This document shows positions 22,509 to 30,648 of a DNA stretch of 64,000 nt, in pieces (positions within the stretch are counted from its first letter, which is position 1; the number at the start of each line of letters is the position of its first letter). The notes below the pieces were generated by a model. It was not told the DNA's origin and did no database searches. It worked only from the letters and a program-made list of their open reading frames with translations. A program made the position numbers and the translations under genes. The DNA is from Gemmatimonadota bacterium (GTDB taxonomy: Bacteria > JBHIER01 > G020348925), in assembly GCA_020348925.1 (NCBI GenBank), contig CP070758.1:2357782-2421781 (forward strand). Direction: 5' to 3'.

Positions 22509-24341
22509 ATGAAAAAATGTGCGGGTTTGTTATCAATTGTTTTTTTCATTCTCTTGTGTCTGTCCATCTTTTCGTCCTGTGCCTCCAGAAGACATTGGAC
22601 GAAAGATCTCAATGGACGGATAACGGCCCAAGAAATTATGAGACACATAGAGTATCTTGCCTCGGACGATCTGGAGGGACGGAGATCAGGGACGAAGGGG
22701 GCAGAAAAGGCCGCCGAATATATTGCCCGCGAGTTTGAATGGTATGGGCTGAAGCCTGTCGGTGATGACGGGACGTACTTTCAAAATTTCGATTTTGTCT
22801 TCGATGTGAGGCTCGGGCCCGGAAATAGCCTGTCCGTCTCAATTGGCGGGAAGGAGGAGACGTATTCCGTCGAGGAAGATTTTTTACCGCTCGCCTTCTC
22901 TTCCAACGAGCGTGTTACGGGTGAGGTTGTCTTTGCCGGCTACGGAATTTCGGCTGAAGACCTGGATTACGACGATTACGAGAATATCGACGTCACGGGA
23001 AAAATTGTTATGGCTTTCCGGTACGGACCTGAAGGGGATGATCCGAAAAGTGAATACGATAAGTATGCCCCGACACGATACAAAGCGATGACGGCCCGTG
23101 AAAAGGGGGCGGCAGGCCTGCTGTTGATCACTGGGCCTGAAAGCTATGAACAGGACGAGATCATTTCGCTGAAATATGACAGCAGCGTTTCAAGCTCAGG
23201 CATCGTAGCCATGAGCATCAGCAGGGATATTGCCGCCCAAGTATTCAACCTTGCCGGTAGGGATTTACGTCACGTGCAGTCGAGTATTGATAGTACGAAA
23301 GTCCCCCAATCCTTTCACATCCCTGAGGTTACGGTTACTCTGAGGGCCGATGTGGTTCATGAGCGGAGGGTGACGAGCAATGTGGTGGGGTTTTTAGAGG
23401 GTGGGGATCCTGAATTGAAAGATGAATTGATCGTCATCGGTGCCCATTACGACCATCTCGGTCTCGGGGAACACGGCTCCCGGGCTCCGGATCAGATCGG
23501 CGAGATCCACAACGGAGCAGATGACAATGCCTCGGGCGTGGCCGGTGTGCTGGAGCTGGCCGAAGCCTTCTCCGCAGATCGATCTGTGCTCAGGCGCAGT
23601 CTCCTCTTCATCGCTTTCGGTGGTGAGGAGATCGGCATTATTGGTTCCAATTATTACGTGAACAACCCCATTTTCGAGCTGGAGAAGACAGTTACGATGA
23701 TCAATCTCGACATGATCGGCCGGCTGACCGACAACAAACTCATCGTCCAGGGTGTCGGAACGGCCGCAGAGTGGGATAGTCTCATCACGTTTTCCAATGA
23801 AACATCAGGGTTTGATCTCGCTTTGAAGAAGTCCGGATATGCCCCGGGCGACAACACCCCATTCTACGCCAAAAAGATCCCGGTCCTCTTCTTTTTCACC
23901 GACGCTCACGAGGATTATCACACCCCTTGGGACGATGTCGAGAAGATCAATGTGGAGGGTGAGGAGAAGATCGTAGAGTATGTCCGATCCATAGCAACGT
24001 ATGTTGACACTTCAGAGACCAGACCGCTCTTGACCCAGATTGAGGAGGAGGAGAAACCCACTGGACATCCCCGGTTTCGCGTCTCCGTGGGGACGATCCC
24101 CGATTTTGCAGCGGAGGTAGAGGGGGTAAAGCTGACCGGAGTGAGGGAAGGTGGGCCGGCCGAGAGGGCCGGCATCAAAGGAGGGGACATTATCGTTCGC
24201 CTGGGCGAGAAAGAGATCAAGAACCTGTACGATTATACGTATGCCCTGGGCGAGTATAAGCCCGGAGATGTCGTCGACGTTGTCGTCATCCGGGACGGCC
24301 AAAGGCTGACCTTCGAGGTGACCCTGGAGAAACGTAAGTAA
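22509..24341 (+). CDS. M28 family metallopeptidase with PA and PDZ domains, lipoprotein
   Basis: A 610-residue predicted lipoprotein aminopeptidase (lipobox FSSC, Cys24). A protease-associated insert lies at about 110-265. The co-catalytic zinc site is complete: IGAHYDHLG, GADDNASGVAGVLELAEAF, FGGEEIGIIGS (general-base Glu pair), NLDMIGR and DYHTPWDD. A PDZ domain occupies about 525-605 (VREGGPAERAGIKGGDIIVRLG). This combination cleaves N-terminal residues from peptides in the periplasm or at the cell surface. I chose ATG 22509 (MKKCAGLL) over the TTG at 22473 because it gives a clean lipoprotein signal. The following secreted protein starts 10 bp later. Confidence 0.92.
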   Translation: MKKCAGLLSIVFFILLCLSIFSSCASRRHWTKDLNGRITAQEIMRHIEYLASDDLEGRRSGTKGAEKAAEYIAREFEWYGLKPVGDDGTYFQNFDFVFDVRLGPGNSLSVSIGGKEETYSVEEDFLPLAFSSNERVTGEVVFAGYGISAEDLDYDDYENIDVTGKIVMAFRYGPEGDDPKSEYDKYAPTRYKAMTAREKGAAGLLLITGPESYEQDEIISLKYDSSVSSSGIVAMSISRDIAAQVFNLAGRDLRHVQSSIDSTKVPQSFHIPEVTVTLRADVVHERRVTSNVVGFLEGGDPELKDELIVIGAHYDHLGLGEHGSRAPDQIGEIHNGADDNASGVAGVLELAEAFSADRSVLRRSLLFIAFGGEEIGIIGSNYYVNNPIFELEKTVTMINLDMIGRLTDNKLIVQGVGTAAEWDSLITFSNETSGFDLALKKSGYAPGDNTPFYAKKIPVLFFFTDAHEDYHTPWDDVEKINVEGEEKIVEYVRSIATYVDTSETRPLLTQIEEEEKPTGHPRFRVSVGTIPDFAAEVEGVKLTGVREGGPAERAGIKGGDIIVRLGEKEIKNLYDYTYALGEYKPGDVVDVVVIRDGQRLTFEVTLEKRK

Positions 24342-24351
24342 AGGAAGAGGT

Positions 24352-26430
24352 ATGAAAAAATCTTCGATACCGTACTGTTGCGTGTGGTTGTTGATCATGG
24401 CTCTTTCACCCGTTTTGGCCTCAGAGGCAACTTCCTCTCGGACTGATCCATGGTTCCGCACAGCCAGCTCCGACAGCATCCCCCTCCTCCTGGAGAATGA
24501 GGTTGGAAATCCCTACCATATCGTCTTGGTTTTCGGGGTTCATCCTGCGGGAACTGACGGTTTCGATGGCAATCTTGATCGATTGCCGCCGCCACCACCA
24601 CCCATGGGCTGGGATTTCGAAGCCTATTTTCCCCTCAACCATTCGGTTTTTAAGCAACTCAGAACGGACATACGCAGCGATCAAAATATCAGGACCGTGT
24701 GGACAATTGTCACCAAAGGAGCTGAAGGGGCGATGACCTGGTATCCCGGCTCCTTTCCTCAGAACGGCACCCTTTTTCTTGATGATGTCGTAAACATGAG
24801 AGAAGTCACCTCGACTCGATTTGCATACAGGGATACCATGACGATTGCGTATTCGAGGGGACGACCTGATATCGAGATCGAATGGGGAAGTTACGACTTC
24901 GGAGACGTGCTTCTCAGAGGTGGCGAACACGAGATGTTCTCCATTCGCAACACCGGAGAGGGCGATCTCATCGTCCACTCCGTTACGACGGACCAGGCCG
25001 ATTTCGCAGTCGTCTCCCCCACGTCAGCTCGGGGTGTTGTGCCCGCCGGCAGTCTGGAGGTGGATCTTCTGTTCGCCCCATCTGTTCTGGGGCTTGTTAC
25101 CGCCAATGTCACCATTCTCAGCAGTGATGAAGATGAGCCGGCTCTCTTTGTTGCCCTTCGGGGCACCGGGGTTACACCGGAGATTGCCGTTTCGTCGACG
25201 AGCCACGATTTCGGTCAGGTCGCAATGGGTGCATCGGCCGAGTGGGAGTTTAACGTTTTCAATGAGGGAACAGGGATCCTTTCGGTTCACAATATTGGTT
25301 CAAGCGAGCATGATTTTACGGTTGAGCGGACCTCCTTCTCAGTAAGCCCCGGCGATTCGGAGCGGGTGCAGGTCCGGTTTTCCCCGGGAGCCCATGGTGT
25401 TCTTTCTGGCCAGTTGGCCATTGCCAGCAGTGATCTTGATGAGCCCACCGTGACCGTCCAGGTCGCCGGAATCGGAATCGGCCCAGAAATTGAACCGTCG
25501 ATCACATATTATGAGTTCGGCAGCGTTGCTCTGGGCGATTCGAGCCTGTGGACATTGATCCTCATGAATAACGGAGCTGCTGTCCTCCTCGTCGATACGA
25601 TCTCCTGTGGCCGACCAGAATTTGTCGCTGCTCCCAGAACCTTTGAGGTGTCCCCGTCTCAGGCGCAGCACGTCTCGGTCTCTTTTATTCCAGCCGTGCT
25701 CGGAACCATTGCAGGTGATTTGATCATCGTGAGTAACGATTGGGATGAGCCCGTGCTTACGATTTCACTCTCAGGAACCGGCGTGGCGCAAACCTTTCCG
25801 GATATTTATGTGGCGACGACGGTCCACGATTTCGGGCAGGTGACGACAGGACAATCGGCCCTCTGGAACGTTGATGTGACCAACCTTGGCAGTGCTGAAC
25901 TGACGATCAGTGATATCCACGCAGACCATGCCTTCTTCACGGCGGATCCCACCTCGTTCAGTCTCAATCCTTCAAGGACGCAGGAGGTGCAGATTACGTT
26001 CGCCCCGACATCGACCGGCCCTCTCTTTTCTCAAGTATTTATTTCCAGTAATGATCCTGACGAGCCCACGGTTACCCTTTACCTCACCGGGGCAGGAACA
26101 TCGGAAACAGGGATAGAGGAGATGCTCTTCGACCATACACCGGAAGATTTTTTTCTCCACCAGAACAGACCCAATCCGTTCAACCCATATACAGAAATCG
26201 GATTTCTGATACCAAATGTTAAATCACCCATCCGTGCAACCCTCACCATCTATAATCTCATGGGTCAGCAGATGCGAAAGCTTGTCGATGAACCCAAGGG
26301 TGTTGGTTTCTATGCCGTAACCTGGGACGGTCGGGATGATCTCGGTCGCCCTGTGGGGAGCGGTATTTATTATTATAGTCTCCATGCTGGTCATTATGTT
26401 AAGACGCGGAAAATGATCCTTTTGAAATAA
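24352..26430 (+). CDS. Secreted protein with four ASH (choice-of-anchor D) repeats and a C-terminal sorting-tail-like domain
   Basis: A 692-residue exported protein. A signal peptide of about 23 residues is followed by an N-terminal region of unknown fold with a proline run (residues about 80-85). Four tandem beta-sandwich repeats of about 102 residues follow (172-585), each built on a pattern such as HDFGQV, then SSND.DEP and a GTG.. end; these are ASH/choice-of-anchor D-type domains. The last 80 residues (FFLHQNRPNPFNP, YNLMGQQMRKLV, VTWDGRDDLGRPVGSGIYYYSL, KMILLK) form the FlgD-Ig/secretion-tail-like domain used for export and surface anchoring in FCB bacteria. It is the last gene of the SPOR/M28 operon. 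Confidence 0.85.
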   Translation: MKKSSIPYCCVWLLIMALSPVLASEATSSRTDPWFRTASSDSIPLLLENEVGNPYHIVLVFGVHPAGTDGFDGNLDRLPPPPPPMGWDFEAYFPLNHSVFKQLRTDIRSDQNIRTVWTIVTKGAEGAMTWYPGSFPQNGTLFLDDVVNMREVTSTRFAYRDTMTIAYSRGRPDIEIEWGSYDFGDVLLRGGEHEMFSIRNTGEGDLIVHSVTTDQADFAVVSPTSARGVVPAGSLEVDLLFAPSVLGLVTANVTILSSDEDEPALFVALRGTGVTPEIAVSSTSHDFGQVAMGASAEWEFNVFNEGTGILSVHNIGSSEHDFTVERTSFSVSPGDSERVQVRFSPGAHGVLSGQLAIASSDLDEPTVTVQVAGIGIGPEIEPSITYYEFGSVALGDSSLWTLILMNNGAAVLLVDTISCGRPEFVAAPRTFEVSPSQAQHVSVSFIPAVLGTIAGDLIIVSNDWDEPVLTISLSGTGVAQTFPDIYVATTVHDFGQVTTGQSALWNVDVTNLGSAELTISDIHADHAFFTADPTSFSLNPSRTQEVQITFAPTSTGPLFSQVFISSNDPDEPTVTLYLTGAGTSETGIEEMLFDHTPEDFFLHQNRPNPFNPYTEIGFLIPNVKSPIRATLTIYNLMGQQMRKLVDEPKGVGFYAVTWDGRDDLGRPVGSGIYYYSLHAGHYVKTRKMILLK

Positions 26431-26447
26431 TTTACAGATGAGAATCT

Positions 26448-26478
26448 GACTTCCGACATCGTAAAAAGTTCGGAAGTC
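26448..26478 (+). terminator. Hairpin downstream of the ASH protein gene
   Basis: GACTTCCGA (26448-26456) pairs perfectly with TCGGAAGTC (26470-26478) around a 13-base loop, 18 bp after the stop codon. No long T tract follows (TCTATTATG), so this is a probable but not certain terminator. Confidence 0.55.
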
Positions 26479-26505
26479 TCTATTATGAGAGTAATCTCCT
26501 TAAAG

Positions 26506-26525
26506 TTCGAAACCTTCGGGAGGTT
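26506..26525. repeat. Short palindromic intergenic motif, copy 1
   Basis: TTCGAAACCTTCGGGAGGTT, containing AACCT/AGGTT arms. A copy with two differences lies at 46902-46921, 20 kb away and also between genes. Confidence 0.5.
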
Positions 26526-26662
26526 CTGAGGGAACCGTTCATGGCTCCACGCAAAAATGATACTCCGTCACATTGAAACCTTCAGCATGTTTGCGAACAG
26601 AAAGGAGGGATCAATGCGGAACGAAATAGAGGCCTCTGTGAAAGCACGAAAGGAATACTCAC

Positions 26663-27922
26663 ATGACATTCGATCCGTATGAAATCCGATCTCATTTTCC
26701 GGCTTTGCAGAGCGGGGCGATCTTCTTCGACGGACCAGGCGGGACGCAGGTGCCTCAGGAGGTGATCGAGGCGTGCGGTGATTACTTGCGAACGGCCAAT
26801 GCGAACTTGGGCGGGACGTTCGAGACATCGAGGCGGACGATCGAAGTTATGGCCGACGCCCGCAGGGCCATGGCCGATTTTTTGAATGCCCGATCCCCGG
26901 AGGAGATCGTCTTCGGACCGAACATGACAACGCTGACGTTCAACCTCTCCCGCGCTGTGGGCCGTACACTCCATGCAGGCGATGAAATCATCGTGACCGC
27001 TCTTGATCATGATGCCAACATCGCCCCATGGGTGGCCCTCGAGGAGCGCGGCATCGTCATACAGTGGGTGGACATCAATCCTGAGGATTGTACATTGCAT
27101 ATGGCCGATATGAAAAGGCATCTCAGTATGAGAACGGAAATTGTGGCCGTCGCGTATGCTTCGAATGCTGTTGGAACGATCAATGATTTGAAGAGAATCA
27201 TTGACCTTGCACACGAGAGGAATGCGCTGGTGTTTGTCGATGCAGTGCACTACGCCCCGCACGGTCCCATCGATGTGCAGGAGCTGGACTGCGATTTTCT
27301 GACGTGTTCGGCGTATAAATTCTTCGGACCGCATGTTGGGGTGCTCTATGGAAAGTACGATCTGTTGGAAAAACTTCCTGCTTACAAAGTGAGACCTGCG
27401 AGGGATAGAACGCCTGACAAATTAGAAACCGGCACGCAGAATCATGAGGGTATTGCCGGCGTGGTTGCTGCCATTGATTACCTGACTTCAATCGGGGAGA
27501 AATACGGGATTGATGCTGTCAAGCAGTATCAATCCTTCACCGGTCGTCGATTCCATCTGAAAACGGCCATGGCAGCGATACAACAATACGAATCTAAGCT
27601 TTTCACACGGTTGATGGAAGGTCTGCAGGGGACTCGTGGAATAGAGATTTACGGTATCACCAACCCGAAACATTTTAACCAGCGCACACCGACCGTGGCC
27701 TTCACCATGGAAAAACTCTCACCCCGTGAGATCTCCGGACAACTGGCGCAAGAGAACATCTATGTCTGGGACGGGAATTACTACGCCCTCGAGATCATGG
27801 AACGACTGGGTCTGGAAAAGCACGGCGGCGCCGTGCGGGTGGGTTTGTGTCATTACAACACGGCTGAAGAGGTGGACAGGTTTCTGGAGGTGTTGGGGCG
27901 GATCCAGAGTGAGGAGTCATAA
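26663..27922 (+). CDS. Cysteine desulfurase-like aminotransferase class V protein (VC1184 type)
   Basis: A 419-residue PLP enzyme of the class V group, closest in pattern to the cysteine-desulfurase-like VC1184 subfamily. Landmarks are FFDGPGGTQVPQEV, ALDHDANIAPW, VFVDAVHYAPHG (the PLP-contacting Asp) and the Schiff-base Lys in CSAYKFFGPHVG. In SufS the sulfur-carrying cysteine is in R-x-G-x-x-C; here the region reads RVGLCHYNTAEE, with a Cys one position earlier, so desulfurase activity is uncertain. No suf or isc genes adjoin it. The upstream 232-bp gap holds a hairpin and a short palindrome. Confidence 0.85.
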   Translation: MTFDPYEIRSHFPALQSGAIFFDGPGGTQVPQEVIEACGDYLRTANANLGGTFETSRRTIEVMADARRAMADFLNARSPEEIVFGPNMTTLTFNLSRAVGRTLHAGDEIIVTALDHDANIAPWVALEERGIVIQWVDINPEDCTLHMADMKRHLSMRTEIVAVAYASNAVGTINDLKRIIDLAHERNALVFVDAVHYAPHGPIDVQELDCDFLTCSAYKFFGPHVGVLYGKYDLLEKLPAYKVRPARDRTPDKLETGTQNHEGIAGVVAAIDYLTSIGEKYGIDAVKQYQSFTGRRFHLKTAMAAIQQYESKLFTRLMEGLQGTRGIEIYGITNPKHFNQRTPTVAFTMEKLSPREISGQLAQENIYVWDGNYYALEIMERLGLEKHGGAVRVGLCHYNTAEEVDRFLEVLGRIQSEES

Positions 27923-28003
27923 GAAAGTATATAACATGTCGTTTGTTTTTTTTGAAATATTCCGGCCCCCACACGGACTTTTTATTGAAAGGATGATGGA
28001 ATT

Positions 28004-30436
28004 GTGACAAGGAAATATTGTATTTATGTGGCACTTTGCGGGGTTTTGCTGATTGTGGGTGCTGTCAGCGCCCAGGATGTGTCCTTCGTCGCCATTGCCG
28101 ACAACAGAAGTTACGGGACGGAATTCAGATTGCTTCTCCATGAGCTGGACGAAATGAGGGTCAATCCTGAACCGATGATTCCCTACCCGCGGTTTTTAGT
28201 GGCGTGCGGGGATTTCGATCCGGTGGCCCCGAATATGGCCGTGTACTCTGATACTTTGACGTACCCCAATCTCCCTCCGTTCTACCCGGTCGTGGGGAAC
28301 CATGAATTCGAGACACCTTCGGACATGAGCTACATTCTCGATTCGATGATTCCCAATCTGGAGAACATAGCGCAGCACGGCGCGCAGGGGACATATTCCT
28401 TTGATTATGGAAATGTGCATTGTGTTGTTCTGGATCAGTACGCGTCGACCGCTGATGGTGAAGTGGACGAGTACACAAGGGCTTGGCTGCAGACGGATCT
28501 CAACGCGACGGAAGCCGACCATGTCTTCGTCTTCGGCCACGAGCCGGCCTTTCCCAGATATCGCCACATCGGCGATTCCCTCGATCAATTCAGGGTTTCC
28601 CGTGATGCTTTCTGGAACATGTTGGTCATGGATCCGCGAGTGCGGGCCTATTTTTGCGGGCACACCCATTACTACTCCAGGATGCGGGTGTATGATCCGG
28701 CCACAGTGGGCCAAACGGGTTTTCCCGATCAGGATGGCGGTCTCTATCAGGTCGACTGCGGAGCGGCCGGGCACTCTCTCAGCGATGGCAGACTGACCCT
28801 CGTTTACGTGCATATTGATGGCGATACCGTGCGTTTTCGAGTCGTCACCTCTCCGCGCGAAGAGGTGGAGTGGGAGGTGACCGACGAGTGGACGCTTCCG
28901 AATGTGGGAAGAATTGGGATGGAACTTCTCGAACCCACGAGCGGGGAAGAGGTCTCAGCCGTTGTGAACATCTCCTGGTCGATTTCCGGCGAACCGGATC
29001 AGTCTCAGACGACGACACTTTACGTGAGCATGAATGAAGGTGCACAATGGGACACACTGGGGATAGTTACCCCAGGTGAGACACAGTATTCCTGGGATAC
29101 GGCGGAATATCCCGATGGAACCAGGTATATGCTCCGGGTGGTTGTCAGAGGAGATTCAGGATTCGGCATGGTTCAATCGTTAGGAACCTTCACTGTCAAC
29201 AATCCGGGCAACGGCATACCTGAGGTTACCCTGAATTCACCGGCCGAGGATGATATCCTCACCGGAGAGGTGAATGTCGTGTGGAATGCTGCTGATGCCG
29301 ATGGCGACCCGCTTCTGATTTTTCTTGAGGTGAGTTTTGATGACGGTGTGACGTGGTTACCGATAGCTTCCGGTGAGGCCAACGATGGCGAATATACCTG
29401 GGACACACAATTTTTACCCAATTCAACGCATTACAAGCTCAAGGTGAGTTGTACTGACGGTGTCGAATGGGTCGAGGAGATCTCGGGAAGGTTTGCCATT
29501 CAGAACGAGCGGGAAGAGCTCTCAGAGGTACGGTTTCATCACCTGTCCGGTTTCGGGACCGGTAGTATTCTTGCGTATGTTATAGATCCTGACGCACTGA
29601 CGGATCACCTCTATCGAATCACCTTCGATGACACGACCGAAGAGACGACCACCTTTGATGTTTTCGATGTGAATGAAGGGCTATTTGTTGTGGAGGATGC
29701 CACCGCAATGGATGGTCAAACGGAGAGTCCGCTCTTTGACGGCCTTCGCCTTTTAATCCACAATTATCCCATGGCCATCGTCGATGTGGAGAATACTGGA
29801 TGGACAATCGGCGCCAGCGATCTGGAATTTACGATCTCACTGCCTGAGATCGATCTCGGAGCCGAGATACTTCGGGGCACGGCCTATCCGGCCGATTATG
29901 AGATGACGATATATGATTATGTGGTTGATACATCAAGCTCTTTCCTCGGTGCACCTGAAGTACCAATGTATTTCACCGTCTGGAATGTAACGGAGGATAG
30001 TCAGGTTGATGTCATTTTTATCGAATTGGACGGTGATTACACCATCAGCCGCTTTGACGAGGTATATATTTTAGAGGAAGATGAGGCCGGTGAACCCCTT
30101 TTAACGTGGCTGATTTTCTTCTCCGGGAGTGAATCGGTTACCCTTCCACTTGCCGGAGACGTCTTTACGTTTCAAACACTGAAACCCTTTACGCACAATG
30201 ATGTCTTTGAGTTCACCCCTATCTCTTCGGGCTTGAAGGGCGATGTGAACGATGATGGAAGCATCAATATCCTCGATGTGGTGGCGGTCGTCAGACATAT
30301 TTTAAGCATAGAGCCTCTCGAGGAAAATACCCGGTGGCGGGCCGATTGCAACAGCGATAATTTGGTGAATATTCTCGATGTCATTGGACTCGTCAATGTC
30401 ATTCTGGGTATTGGTGAATGTGATCCGGATTTGTGA
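28004..30436 (+). CDS. Secreted metallophosphoesterase with Ig-like domains and dockerin-like tail
   Basis: An 810-residue exported protein. A signal peptide of about 24 residues ends near VSAQD. A calcineurin-like phosphoesterase domain follows (about 25-285), with IADNRSYG, ACGDFD, VVGNHEFE, FVFGHEP and FCGHTHYYS giving the metal ligands. Two Ig/FN3-like sandwiches (about 300-395 and 400-495) are each marked by a YSWDTAEYP- or YTWDTQFLP-like strand. A further beta-rich region runs to about 740, and the end carries two dockerin-type calcium loops (GDVNDDGSINILDVV and ADCNSDNLVNILDVI). The start is GTG at 28004, with AAAGG 11 bases upstream. Confidence 0.86.
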   Translation: MTRKYCIYVALCGVLLIVGAVSAQDVSFVAIADNRSYGTEFRLLLHELDEMRVNPEPMIPYPRFLVACGDFDPVAPNMAVYSDTLTYPNLPPFYPVVGNHEFETPSDMSYILDSMIPNLENIAQHGAQGTYSFDYGNVHCVVLDQYASTADGEVDEYTRAWLQTDLNATEADHVFVFGHEPAFPRYRHIGDSLDQFRVSRDAFWNMLVMDPRVRAYFCGHTHYYSRMRVYDPATVGQTGFPDQDGGLYQVDCGAAGHSLSDGRLTLVYVHIDGDTVRFRVVTSPREEVEWEVTDEWTLPNVGRIGMELLEPTSGEEVSAVVNISWSISGEPDQSQTTTLYVSMNEGAQWDTLGIVTPGETQYSWDTAEYPDGTRYMLRVVVRGDSGFGMVQSLGTFTVNNPGNGIPEVTLNSPAEDDILTGEVNVVWNAADADGDPLLIFLEVSFDDGVTWLPIASGEANDGEYTWDTQFLPNSTHYKLKVSCTDGVEWVEEISGRFAIQNEREELSEVRFHHLSGFGTGSILAYVIDPDALTDHLYRITFDDTTEETTTFDVFDVNEGLFVVEDATAMDGQTESPLFDGLRLLIHNYPMAIVDVENTGWTIGASDLEFTISLPEIDLGAEILRGTAYPADYEMTIYDYVVDTSSSFLGAPEVPMYFTVWNVTEDSQVDVIFIELDGDYTISRFDEVYILEEDEAGEPLLTWLIFFSGSESVTLPLAGDVFTFQTLKPFTHNDVFEFTPISSGLKGDVNDDGSINILDVVAVVRHILSIEPLEENTRWRADCNSDNLVNILDVIGLVNVILGIGECDPDL

Positions 30437-30648
30437 AAGAAATGGTAAGACTTGAAATGGGCTGGAGGGGTGGATGATACGTGAAACAATCAAGTGCAGA
30501 CAATTTCAACTCTGTTTTTAACGAAGAGATTTCGAGGTTCTTCTCTTCATTAATGACAGGCGAGAAGAAGGCGATTGCTTCGCTCACAGTGACAGGGAGG
30601 GAGATCTCGCCCTCATGACTGACTTGGTTGCGGTGTCGTGCGCTCCGA

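Noticed and set aside
28004-30436. Cellulosomal component because of dockerin-like tail
   Set aside because: No cohesin, glycoside hydrolase or scaffoldin is present; dockerin-like loops are frequent in unrelated secreted proteins of such bacteria.
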